Source: Laccaria trichodermophora
Taxonomy: Eukaryota > Basidiomycota > Agaricomycetes > Agaricales > Hydnangiaceae
Assembly: GCA_018417955.1 (NCBI GenBank)
Contig: JACTVC010000003.1
Location: 2,604,001-2,668,000, forward strand
Length of the DNA: 64,000 nucleotides
Direction of reading: 5' to 3'
The translations under genes were made by a program, and so were the position numbers. Positions within the stretch are counted from its first letter, which is position 1, and every line of letters starts with the position of its first letter. The notes beneath the pieces were generated by a model. The model was not told where the DNA came from. It ran no database searches and saw only the letters and a list, made by a program, of their open reading frames with translations. Positions 27,226 to 37,596 of the stretch are shown piece after piece.

Positions 27226-27345
27226 CTTGCATTTCTTTCACAGTGGGAGAAAGAGTCGAGCAAGAACAAGTCCATATCTATCGAAGTGTGGGTATCATAA
27301 CTGAGTACTGAGACATGACGCATGAGTAGGAATACTCAAATCGTT

Positions 27346-27811
27346 CTAGTACCATAGATCCTTAATCTCCCACACATGCGGGCCCGTTAAAAAATATCGT
27401 TCCGCCCCCCAAATAAACTCCTCGACAGGTCCCAGTTCGCGTGCCTCCAACGCTGCCTCATCGTCGTCTTCATCATATACAATGAAGATAGTCGACCCTT
27501 CACTGATAGTCCCGACGCAGAAATCGAGTTTATATTCAGACGCTTCGTTGATATCGCACATAACTTGTCTGATGATGGATTCGACTCGTATGTCGTCTGG
27601 ACCGTCTACTTTGCCTTGGTATCGAGCTGCGATCTTGTGTTTGTCAAATCTGAAGCCTTTGATGAATACCTTTCCTTGCAGCTGTGAGACGCAGATGATA
27701 CTCGAGTATAACAAGTGGCTCACCATCTTGTGAAGTGCAAAGAACGTTATGACGGAAAGGAGTTGAGACTCGGCCAGTAGTTTCAGCCTCGTACCGCTCG
27801 CATGATGTCAT
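27346..27811 (-). CDS. hypothetical 138-residue protein, block A copy
   Basis: Exon 1 (27811-27724) and exon 2 (27674-27346) join across a 50-bp GT...AG intron to give 138 residues. I do not recognise the family. The sequence runs MTSCERYEAETTGRVSTPF, then a beta-rich part (KVFIKGFRFDKHKIAARYQG), IIRQVMCDINEASEYKLDF, an acidic IVYDEDDDEAALEARELG, and a Trp-rich end (HVWEIKDLWY). The paralogue at 33527-33992 has the same two exons, the same intron and the same length, with mainly conservative differences. That argues both are or recently were coding. Additional upstream exons are possible, since similarity between the blocks extends beyond the ATG. Confidence 0.5.
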
Positions 27812-28150
27812 CGGGTTGCAGCGCGGCAATAGAACGAACCTCTTCTTCCCGTCCCCTGCAGTTGAAGAGGTCACGAACTCAAAATTTTCACCGGATTTGT
27901 GTGTTCCCAAAAGATCAAGTTTATAGGAGGGGTCTTAAGTTAAAATTTCCTGGGTTTCATAGTAATTGGAGTACAGTCAGCGGCAGGTGCGCAACGATAG
28001 GCCTGGCCTCTGTTTCCGTATTTCAAAGATTGTCCACCAAAAGCGATTTTTCCCTCTGGTGTTACGCGAGCACAGCACGTCGTAGTGTCCAAGCTGTTTG
28101 GGTGAAATTCAGTCAATTGAGGGTATGGGCTCATCACTGACAGAGTAGCT

Positions 28151-28747
28151 TCTCTACACATGTACATGATGTAGTGGATTGCGTCTCGGTCACCAAGCCA
28201 GAGGGAAAAAACATCAGACGACCAAGCTAGCAGGTAATATGTGGTAAGGCACCCACAGTATCATACATATGCCACTGCCGATCATCTTCAGACACCACCA
28301 GCGCCTCTAAGATTGATTGATTCATAGATGGTAAGATTGGGGAAGTGGATTCAAGACAAGCGCGTCGAATTCGTGTTCAATAGCGGGTATTTTCCCGAGG
28401 ACCAAGACTGTGGTGGAGAGGTGAGAAGAAGTGTGTCCTCAGCTGCAAGTGTGTTTCCCACCATGACTTCCTGGTGACGATGAAAGGGCCAGGAAAGGGC
28501 AGTCAGTGTTTCCCGCACAACCAGGGCCAGCTGGTCATTACATCGACACTAAGTGCTGATGCTTCAAGCTTGAAGCTTGGTAGGGTGAGGAGGGACATGT
28601 CTCCGCCTTAGGTAGTAGTTGTCAGAACGAAGAAGGCGGACATTGGGGAGATAGCATAAGTATGGTGATTTGGACTGTGGCTGTCCTCCTCGTGCTCTAT
28701 GTAATGACGCTTCGCTCTCTCGCGCTTGTCTTGCACCTACGGTGATG
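28151..28747. other. gene-free stretch
   Basis: About 600 bp upstream of the kinase-like/GATA gene. It presumably contains its promoter. No domain-like frame or repeat was recognised. Confidence 0.4.
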
Positions 28748-31394
28748 AACCGCATGCCCTTCTTCCCCTGTGCCTCGGGTTTTACCATCAACGACAGTCA
28801 TCTGTATCAAGTTGGTGGGGACTTCAACATCCAATTCGCAATACCTGCAGAATCTACAGGTTGGTTCGGAATTCCAATGTTTCCATGACCTTATTCTTGA
28901 AGTCATTGAACGAAGTGTCCAGAGCGCATTACAACACAATTACTGGGGAAACGGAAAGAGTGTGATCTCGACAAAGGCGATGCGGAAGCAGATGGACCCA
29001 GAAAGAGATTTGGAGGAGTTCGCGATGAAATTCCGAGTCTGGACGGCCTGATAGTTAGTTTCTTGCCATGAGTAATTTCCCTTGACGAACCTCTTTTCCG
29101 TTTCACAGATTGTACATCCAAAGGAAATAGACTTGCAAAGACAACTAACAAGTGGTTCGAATCATTGCACACACTCGGCGATCTACGAAGGGCGCATTGT
29201 GGCGGTCAAGGTTTTCCATGGTCCTCGAGCTAAGCAGGTAAAAACATCCCCATTTCACTCTGAGATTTATTAATCGTAACTCTTGCAGAGTTGGAAGTTC
29301 AATCTTACTTTGGCTAAAAACTTCTTGTGATTATCATCTAATATCTTTCGTATCTTTTAATGACTGGCTCAAAACCCAGCCAGCCTAATGTTCCAAAAAT
29401 TGTTGGGATTTCTGGCGAAAACGGAACAGAAAGTCCATTTATCGTTTTTCATGGAAGTGAGTTTCTAGCATTCTCTTCAACGCACCATACTCATGGGGAA
29501 TCGGGATATCAGTATCTGACAGAAAAATGAACTCGTTGTTAGCCAAAGCGTTGCGTGCCGATCTGAATAAGAGTGTTCAGCTATCGATGAGAACGGACAG
29601 TTACCTTGTTGGCAATGGTAATATGGCTTAATCACGGAAATGACACCAGGTCAAAGGGCTCGCGGTATGGATGGCTCTGTTTCAGTCATGGCTTGTCTGA
29701 AGTATGTTTTCTGGTATACTAGGCAGGACTGAGTTACCTGGAGTCTCAGAACCTTCTATCTAAGGGCATAGTTAGCAATCTGAAATGGGAGGTGAGTTTA
29801 TAAGGTCAGGCTTTCGCACTGAGAAGACTCTTACTTCCAGGGATCAGAACTTCGACATCTTTGCTAGTGGCAGCGATGAGCCGGTTCTTTCAATTCACTT
29901 CCCGGACACCACGGCTCGTGGACCCCATCTGGCTCCATCTTTTTACCATCCAGAAGACCACAGGGGTGGGACTGAAATATTGAGCGGGCTCTGTCAGAAA
30001 GTTCGTGCTCTTTCTACGGTAGACAAACCTATCCATCGCTGAGACAAAGCATCTTCTCCCACTCAAGCTGTTTTCGGAGGTCAACTCCATCCTCTATGGT
30101 ACAACATTTATGTCAAATTTTTTACAGCCGCTGAAATTCAATGACAGACGATTCTCCAGAGAGGGAACTTGACGCCGATGACTCAGTCGAAACTTACTCA
30201 AGGGTCGTTCAAACTAATTGGGAAGGCCACTCAAATGTCGCTGGGGACATTTTGAGCTCGACGGATGTGCGAACATCTCATAACATTCCTCGGCGTGAGG
30301 TGCGGTGGAAACTTGACGAAAGTGCAAACAATCGAAGCCTCGAGTCTATAGTGGGCCGTTTTGAGGACTACCTGGATCGCATTTGGGCATCCTCAGCATA
30401 CTCTCCCCTACGTCGTGTTACAGCGTCGCCTCATAAATGGCTTTCCCATCGTTGTCCTGGGTATCTTCGCGAAGAGATAACCCTCACAGCAGATGTGTCA
30501 ATGAGTATTGTCATTGCTCACCAATACCTCAGTCATTGCGAGATTTGCACAATATGTGGCCAGCTTGTTCAATATCCTAACACTCCAGTAGATGACATGG
30601 TCCAGGAAGGTCAGACTTGTTTGGGCTGTCATGCTACTTCTACGCCAGAGTGGAGACGGGGACCGGTGGGTAAGGATTACACCCTATTTCGCAGCAAATC
30701 TTTTTGTTAATATATATCACTTCCAGGACCTAGTACACTATGCAATGCTTGTGGGCTCGTGTACGCCATGGTGGGTTTTTAATGCTCCTGATTGACGCTG
30801 GTTGCTAAACTGCTGTTGTTCAGATAAAAAGACGTCTTCGAGAAACAATCAACATGAAGGGTCAGAATGGCAAAATTATTCCTCCCCAAGCTACTGGTGA
30901 CGACTCTTTGAAAGGCGAGAGCGAAGACGACGACGGGTATTCGCAGGACCTATGGAGCGAGCTTGTGGAGATGGCTTCGATTTCTAGTTATCAGAAAGTA
31001 GATGACACGGTTCAGGAAGGCCAGACTTGTTTGGGCTGTAATGCTACCTCTACGCCAGAGTGGAGACGGGGACCGATGGGTAAGGATTTTCATCTTATTC
31101 GCAGCAGGAATTTTATCGTTGATATATTTTTTTCAGGACCTCGTACATTATGCAATGCTTGTGGGCTCGTGTATGCCAAGCTGGTGGGTTTCGTAATGCT
31201 CTTGACTGGCGCTGGTTGCTAAGCTCCCGTGACAGATAAAAAAACGTTTTCGAGAGACAATCAATATGAAGGGTCAGAATGGCAAAAATATTCCTCCCCA
31301 AGCGGCTGGTGATGACTCTTTGGAAGGCGAGAGCGAAGACGACGACGGGTATTCGCAGGACCGACGGAGCGAGCTTGTGGAAGGGAAAGACTAA
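28748..31394 (+). CDS. kinase-like protein fused to two GATA zinc fingers (chimera)
   Basis: Exons read: 28748-28859 (MNRMPFFPCASGFTINDSHL), 28923-29053, 29109-29237, 29289-29326, 29380-29456, 29513 to about 29600. The kinase-like N-lobe is visible: SAIYEGRIVAVKVFHGPRAK (VAIK-type Lys), NVPKIVGISGENGTESPFIV, MNSLLAKALRADLNKSVQL. The C-lobe is short and I see no HRD or DFG, so a pseudokinase is likely. Exons near 29840-30019, 30067-30098, 30148-30669, 30727-30770, 30824-31079, 31137-31183 and 31236-31394 stay open. They carry LSHRCPGYLREEITLTADVS, CEICTICGQLV, then two GATA fingers (CLGCHATSTPEWRRGPVG with PSTLCNACGLVYAM; CLGCNATSTPEWRRGPMG with PRTLCNACGLVYAK). The joins at 29.60-29.84 kb could not be made in frame; a frameshift there is possible. 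Confidence 0.6.
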
Positions 31395-31675
31395 TTAGAG
31401 CGAGTCGTGAGTTGTGTGTGAGTGATTGACATTTGAATCAACCTTTGTTCTTTCTTGCCGCCGTACATTTTTCATTATCGACTTGCTTGCTGTTTTTCGC
31501 CCTTCGCTTTTTCTTCTTTCGATTCCGGCGAGCCGTTCTTAGGACTTAATCATATTGCGTATCATAGGAGCCGAAATTATGACTATTATACTCGCTTTGG
31601 CATATTCCTTGGCCATGTTGTTCAGCAGCGTTTATAGACACGAAGCTTCTGCTCGATTCTATCGTGTGTCCTTGT
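30601..31675 (+). repeat. copied GATA-gene 3' end, tandemly duplicated
   Basis: Two successive units (about 30591-30968 and 30972-31394) match exons 3-5 and introns of the GATA gene at 16669-16271. The second unit also keeps about 25 bp of the preceding parental intron and continues into about 280 bp of 3' flank (compare 15950-16270). Identity of unit 2 to the parent looks above 90 percent by eye, introns included. The orientation is inverted relative to the parent. Confidence 0.85.
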
Positions 31676-31683
31676 CTTGAAAT

Positions 31684-32562
31684 GGTATGAAATATCATCC
31701 CATTTCACCATCATATACTTATCATACACTCTTTCAGTCACCTACGGGCCGCAATTTTTTTCTTTCGCCGCAACCTATCAACGTTTTCAAGCCAGAAGTC
31801 GATCTAGAGTACACCCTCGCAAAACATTTGTCGTTCACTGAGCACAAAAACATCATTCGTAAAGGTGGCGTCGCATCTACAATCGAGTACGTGTAACAGC
31901 AGCCTACCTTCATCCGGTCTCACCCTTGTCTATCAAAGGAACTGCTCCTTCCACGCAGCAGGCCACAAAGCGATCCTCAGCCCTGGATCCGCCGTGGTCT
32001 CCGTCACCCCCTCCAAGCTCCAGTCACGTAGAATTGATGCCCTCCCCTACTTGTTGCTCCCTCTAGCCGGACCCGAAGAATTCGAACTCGATGTTCGTAT
32101 CCACCTTTTACCTTTGTATTCTTACTTACGTCAACCCCAAAGACAGGATCAAGAAAAGCTTCTCGAATCTCTCCAGTTCCTACCGCCCACGAAAACTCGC
32201 GAGTCCGACCCCACTATCCGGCTCACACACGTAGAAACCCTGCTTTTGCTATGCCACACTCGCTGGGGACGTGATTACCTCCGTCAACACGGCGTCTACG
32301 AGATCGTGCGTGCAGCACATATGGCAGAGACGGTCGACAAGGTGCCTATCTCTTTCTTGACTTGTTTCGATCATCTATTAAAGACAATGAACAGATCTCT
32401 GAACATATTGAGAGGCTTGTGCAGCTTATCCATGGCGACGAACCTAAGATCGCCGAGGCAGAGGAGTTGGATGACTTGGATCAGCCTGACGTGGGTCCGC
32501 CCCCGGCACCTTCAGCTTCAGTCGATGAGGACGATGAAGATTTCAAGATTGAGGAGATTTAA
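31684..32562 (+). pseudogene. 5'-truncated duplicate of hgh1
   Basis: Starting within the intron after FANMSM, the sequence matches hgh1 on the opposite strand through its stop and about 150 bp of 3' flank. Exons SPTGRNFFLSPQP, FTEHKNIIRKGGVASTI, NCSFHAAGHKAILSPG, IDALPYLLLPLAGPEEFEL, LQFLPPTKTRESDPTIRLTH and ISEHIERLVQLIHGDEPKIA are all readable without stops. Introns are in the same places. The N-terminal half (Armadillo-like part) is missing, so function is unlikely. The absence of stops argues the copy is young. Its left junction lies directly against copied GATA 3' flank. Confidence 0.85.
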
Positions 32563-33344
32563 GGCGAAGTAAGGGAAGTTTGACTAGAGATTGATAGATT
32601 GTTGTCTTTCTGTTCTTCTCAATCCCTCCATGTCGATTGTGTTGACGACCTCATTTATTCAAGTCAGAAGCTTTAGATGACGGCAATTATCCATGTTCTC
32701 CAAGCTCTCTCTGCCAAAAATATTGTTCCAGTTGAGATTCGCGACCCTTGAACCCACCTTGAACAGCTATCAGATAGCTCAGAACTGGGGACCGCGCTCG
32801 CGTAAGGGGCGGCTTCGTTCATATTCATCATATGACATGCGAGCGTTCGTGATGCAACGAGCCCCCTTGGGAGTGCCCCTTTGCGACTCTTTTCCCTCTA
32901 TGACCCTCTTATGCGCAGTCCATTATCTCACTTGAATGTGCGCTTCAGTTCTCCCAACAGCACTACTGTTCTCACTGTGACATCTTTGCAGATTGACACC
33001 TCTCGAAGTTGGGAAACCCGCATGACCTCGTTTCGTACGCAAGGCCGCATTGCACTATGACGATTGTGTTAAACCAGGTGCTGTTGATACCTCATGTTCA
33101 CTCTTGCAAGATGAACCTCTCCTTGTGTTCGAGATTCCGTCTGCGAATTTATGGGCTGCCTCCATGTCCATGAAGAGAATCTACCTGGTCTCCATTCCGC
33201 CCTGAATTTCTTTCACAAAGAATGAAGAAGAACAAGTCCGTATCTAATCGCGCCGGCGCACAGCTGGCCCCGTTATAAAATGTCGTTCCGCCGCCCAAAT
33301 AATCTCTTCGATTGTTTCAAGCTCTTGTACCTCCAGCTCCGTAG

Positions 33345-33440
33345 ATATCATAACTTGGTTTCAATTTGTAGGTCGTCTGGACCATCTAACTTGCCTTGCA
33401 ATCGAGTTGCGATCTTATGCCAATCAATTCTCCATTCCAC
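33345..33440 (-). pseudogene. truncated copy of the 138-residue gene in block B
   Basis: The stretch matches the truncated copy in block A (27100-27225) and part of the intact gene. On the minus strand it reads RIATRLQGKLDGPDDLQIE-like sequence, then is disrupted. It is a remnant. Confidence 0.5.
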
Positions 33441-33526
33441 CTTAATACCCTTTCACAGTGGAGTCCATATCTATCGAAGTGTCGGCGTCATAACTGAAAC
33501 ATGATGCATGAGTAGCAATAAGCCTT

Positions 33527-33992
33527 CTACCATCGTTCCTCAATCTCCCACACATGCGGGCCCGTTAAGAATTGTTGTTCCACCGCCCAAAAAATAAACT
33601 CCTCGACACGTTCCAGCTCGCGTGCCTCCAACGCCGCCCGATCGTCGTCTTCATCATATATAATGAAAATAGTCGACCCTTCACTGAGAGTCCCGACGCG
33701 GAACTCAAGGCCGTATTCAGACGCTTCGTTGATATCGCACATTACTTGTCTGATGATGGCTTCGACTCGTATGTCGTCTGGACCGTCTACCTTGCTTTGG
33801 TATCGAGTTGCGATCTTGTGCTTGTCAAATCTGAAACCTTTGATGAATACCTTTCCTTGCAGCTGTGAGACGCAGATGATACTCGAGTATAACAAGTGGC
33901 TCACCATCTTGTGAAGTGCACAGAACGTTATGATGGAAAGGAGTTGAGACTCGGCCAGTAGTTTCAGCCTCGTACTGCTCGCATGATGTCAT
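33527..33992 (-). CDS. hypothetical 138-residue protein, block B copy
   Basis: Exon 1 (33992-33905) and exon 2 (33855-33527) match the block A paralogue in length, intron position and frame. Visible parts: MTSCEQYEAETTGRVSTPFH, KVFIKGFRFDKHKIATRYQS, IIRQVMCDINEASEYGLEF, IIYDEDDDRAALEARELE and HVWEIEERW. The difference of one residue near the end is balanced by one extra residue in the preceding loop. Function is unknown. Retention of frame through two duplicated copies suggests past or present selection. Confidence 0.5.
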
Positions 33993-34689
33993 GATGTTTC
34001 GCGGGTTGTAGCGCGGCGTCCCCAATAGAAAAGTTTATAACGAGGGGCTTGAATTAAGGATGGTGTCGGACTCCAGTGGGTTTCAAAGTAATCGGCAGAG
34101 TCGGAACGCTTCAATCTGCAAACAGTGTAGTTGGGCTGGAGTGAATGGTCCGTATTCCACGTGTGTTTTTCTGGCAACCGTACGATGATCGCATACAAAA
34201 TGTTTCCGTTGCTTTTGGATCCTGAACAGATTGGGGGAGAGCATGACGCAGGTAAGGGAATCCGGGATGAGCGTGATGAGCAGTGTTGACATTTGGTCAA
34301 CATTTGGTTGACATTTTCGAAATGACGTTGATGTCCAGCCTTATCTAAATAATGAAGCGCTCGCTGCTGCACGGTTATATCCTGGATGGAGCATCTGATT
34401 GGTGGATTGGTGAGTGAGATTTTGCTCCCGTATCTACAGACTGAAGAAATCATGGTCACCAGTGCTCAGCTCACCTCTTTCATTTGTGCGTCTCCATCCA
34501 CTTTCAAACATGTCAACGCGTAGTGACGCCGGGGAACAAGCTCCGCGACTTTGCAACTGACTTGACGTTTTCTCGCACTAAATGAACCGTTGCATAGGTC
34601 CTAACCACGACCTCGAATGTTTTTGCAGGTTGTGGGGGCCTGGCGGTTGGGGATCGGAAACCGCATGACAAAGGTTTATCTCATAAGTT

Positions 34690-35300
34690 CACTGTCGCTC
34701 AGGATCGCTGCATCCAGCTCAAGGCTTCTACCCACTCCTCATTGATCGTCCCGTTCGCAAGACCACATCGCACTACGACGCTTCTAGGTGCTCGCGTGAT
34801 ACCTTATGTACACTTTTGCAAGACATGTTGTGGAACACGATATCATAGTCAAGCCGAAGAAGGAACGTTCAATTGATTACAACTGGGAAATACTTGTGGA
34901 GTTTTCTCGCCGTGCTCTTTGTCTGATGATCTAAGACAGGATGTCGAGTTGCCCCACCCCACCCTTTGCCTTGGATCCCTCCTTTCGATTCGTCGAAGAT
35001 ATCGCTGACCGCTTGTTGATCAACACGTACCCGAGACTACGCCACTTCCATTGAATCAGTTTCTGGCGATACCCTAGGCTCATTCTTGCGAGATCTGCTC
35101 AGGTGGAATATAATCCTTCTGATCAAGCCGAGGAAGAAGCGTCGAACGTTCGACCGATTCGATTTGGGAACTTCTTGTGGAGTTTTCTCGCCAAGCTCTT
35201 CGTTTAGTTATGCCTCTCCCTTGTCTTGATCTAAGACATAGGATCCTTTCTGCAAATCCCCTCTGCATTGGATCCCTCGCTTTCTTGCGAAGGTGTCACC
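34690..35300. repeat. degenerate tandem repeat, two units
   Basis: Unit 1 (about 34730-34985) and unit 2 (about 35000-35290) share a run around CTTGTGGAGTTTTCTCGCC (34892 and 35174), a preceding TCAAGCCGA(A/G)GAAG and a following GATCTAAGACA. Unit 1 also resembles block A around 26880-27010. No intact frame was found. It looks like decayed sequence related to the blocks. Confidence 0.55.
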
Positions 35301-35989
35301 AACTCCACTGCCAGTGGCTTCTGTTTCACCCGCCCATCAATTGCTCTTGTTGACCTATTTTGGCTATGCCAATGGCGTCGCTTCAGATCGTGGTTGCCAT
35401 TCATGACTTCATCCTGGCACCCAGTGTGATGCATGGTGACATATTCTCATGCTCCAGACTACTTTGCTTCCACCTTCAATAAAACGTACACATGAAGCTT
35501 TCAAGCATGGGCGTGCTTCTCTTCAATGGCCATGAGCGAAGACGAAAGTATGCGTAGGAGGACGGTGTCTTGTCACAAAATCAAGCATCTTTCCTCGCTT
35601 TCCGATCCTTTACCCGTGTTGGTGTAGGTCGCCACGTTTCGAGGCGCCGCCCAGGACGTCCATTCTTGGACTCACACTCGGAATCTGCCTCTAGCTTAAC
35701 AATGGTTGCGTTGGATCTCTCCCTGATTTAGGACAAATCAAGATTTAAGACACCTCTCCCATCTTCCAGTTGTTCTTCATCGGGGGATCGCCTCGGAGTA
35801 TGCCTTACCTCACCCGCCTTGTATCAAGAGCCCCTCTTGGTTACTCCACCCGTTGCCCTTAAACCGAATAATGTCGGCTTCTCTTCACTTTTGAAAAGCA
35901 ACGCCAAATTCAAATTCGTTTCTCAAAGTCGAAAGAATCCCTTGTTGACCCAACCCATCAATCCTAATCCCCACCTGCGTTTGAACGCA
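35301..35989. other. gene-free stretch upstream of secreted protein 1
   Basis: About 690 bp with no confident gene; likely promoter and leader of the secreted protein gene starting at 35990. Short frames on both strands lack support. Confidence 0.4.
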
Positions 35990-37284
35990 ATGCGTTCAGC
36001 TCTGTCCCTTGTCGCCGTCCTTGCAGCGAGTTTTGTTGCATTTGCGACGCCAATTGAACGCCCCACTGGACCATGTGTGGCTGAACACTGTTCAGAGGAT
36101 CTTCAAAATGTCATATTCAAGAGTGACTCTATTCGGGCTCCCATCACTCGTCCTCGAGGACTGAGCAATGCCGAGCGGCTACAGAGGGGAATGACACTCA
36201 ACCCTCCCGTCCGTAGAGGTACGTGTCTAAGCGTCCTTGGCACTCATTCATAGGAGTTATAACCCACCTTTCTATGACAGGTACGTCTACTGGCGTTCGC
36301 CGACAAGCACCATCGTCTTTCCCAGCATTAAGAAGGAGGGGGCACTTGCAACTCATTCGGTCTGACACTGGCGAACCTCTCGGCTTCATCTCCAAGAGAT
36401 CACTAAACAGGGGGCAACTCCAGTTCGAATCCGATCCTGCAGACGCAGTTGTCTTCAATTTTCTGGCTGATGACACTTCTACGGTTCAGCGTCGCTTGAG
36501 AGGCTCTTCTACGATTTTCCGCCGTTTGAGAATTACAATTGAGGTCCGTTGATCTTGGGACTCTCTCTTGGTTTAACGGCGAGCGACATCACTTATCCTA
36601 TTGACAGAACTCGAACCTCACCGATCCGAACATACTTCTGGGGCTGGTTCAAGGTAGGGATGATGCAACCCCTGACATCGGCATTGGCTCTTTCCAGTAT
36701 GTGATTTTCCTCTTGAGGGACACTACGGTCACTCATTTCTTCCTGCTTACAGTTATCTGTACTTCGCGGGCGTTTCACCTCCGGGCAGTACGTGCCACGC
36801 TCGCAACCTTTCACACCCTTCATTCTGAACGTGTTTCGCTCAGCTGCTCCCCGTGCAAAACCCACTGTAATCCCCAATGCCTTTACCGATGTTACGCACA
36901 TCAAAAGAGCAGCGGAAACTGACATTGTACGTACCTTCGTCACGCCTAAGCACGCCTGATCTCATTGCACACTTTTGCCTTTACAGTGGACTGTTAACCT
37001 CTCCACTGGACTTATCACTGCGCAGTGGATTAATACTAATGGCTGTACGTGGGCAGCCATATCCTCCCCTTCTCCCGATCTGTAATTCCGTTTTGATTGT
37101 CACAGCGAAACCGAAAACAAAGTTTTTCTCTCAACATGGTAGGTTGTACGCCGGAGGTGACTTTGCCGCTTTCTCCTCAAAGTATGGTCACAAGGTCGTC
37201 CCATTCGTGAGTTCAAGCTAGTCATCGACACATCCGAAGTTAACTGATGGTCGATTACAGAAATTCAAAATCATCGAGATTTGA
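35990..37284 (+). CDS. secreted protein, NAERLQRG family, copy 1
   Basis: The start at 35990 opens with a signal peptide (MRSALSLVAVLAASFVAFAT). It is followed by a basic propeptide-like stretch containing LSNAERLQRGMTLNPPVRR, a motif I associate with small secreted proteins of Agaricomycetes. Further exons read GHLQLIRSDTGEPLGFISKR; LTDPNILLGLVQGRDDATPD; HYLYFAGVSPPGS; AFTDVTHIKRAAETDI; WTVNLSTGLITAQWINTNG; LYAGGDFAAFSSKYGHKVV; and a last short exon KFKIIEI before TGA at 37282-37284. It has seven or eight small introns. The fold is unknown. A paralogue with the same exon order lies at 40808-41968. Confidence 0.7.
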
Positions 37285-37596
37285 ACTCCGGTTTTCTGAC
37301 AAGGAAAACATCCTCTGGACATTTGTTGGACTTTGACCTGCAACTCAAACTTTGGACGTTTATAATCGTTGTAACTTTTGGACGTTGTACTACCACTGCA
37401 GCCTTTCAGCTGCCTGAACCCTCCCTCTCCCTTCACAAACTGACGACCCGTCTATGATTGTCTATGTGTGTATGGTGTCACTTTGAATCTGAAGAACGAA
37501 ATGTAGTCAATATGTACAATAGGAAGGCGCCAAAAATGTTGCGCATATAAATTCATGATGCTTTTCGTGAATGTCACCATGAAAAGTGACGATTTC
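37285..37596. other. gap between convergent genes
   Basis: The 312-bp interval between the stop codons of secreted protein 1 (plus) and the MFS transporter (minus). It presumably holds both 3' UTRs; nothing else was seen. Confidence 0.4.

Larger units (their letters stand above)
26400..28150. repeat. repeat block A, paralogous to 32770-34300
   Basis: Direct comparison shows long stretches shared with block B (about 32770-34300) in the same orientation. Examples are ACGTGACATTTTTGCAGATTG-type sequence near 26823, GCACTATAACGCTTCTGTTG near 26947, and the whole interval 27346-27811. Both blocks have the same order: a mostly unreadable left part, a truncated copy of a small gene, then an intact copy. 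Homology continues past the intact gene to about 28150. Identity is highest over the intact gene. The left edge is approximate. Confidence 0.7.
32770..34300. repeat. repeat block B, paralogous to 26400-28150
   Basis: This block has the same orientation and internal order as block A, beginning just beyond the copied hgh1 3' flank. The shared segment CTCACTTGAATGTGCG near 32930 and the sequence around TCTCCCACACATGCGGGCCC near 33543 are clear anchors. A truncated small-gene copy lies near 33345-33440 and an intact copy at 33527-33992. Similarity becomes patchy beyond 34080. Confidence 0.7.
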
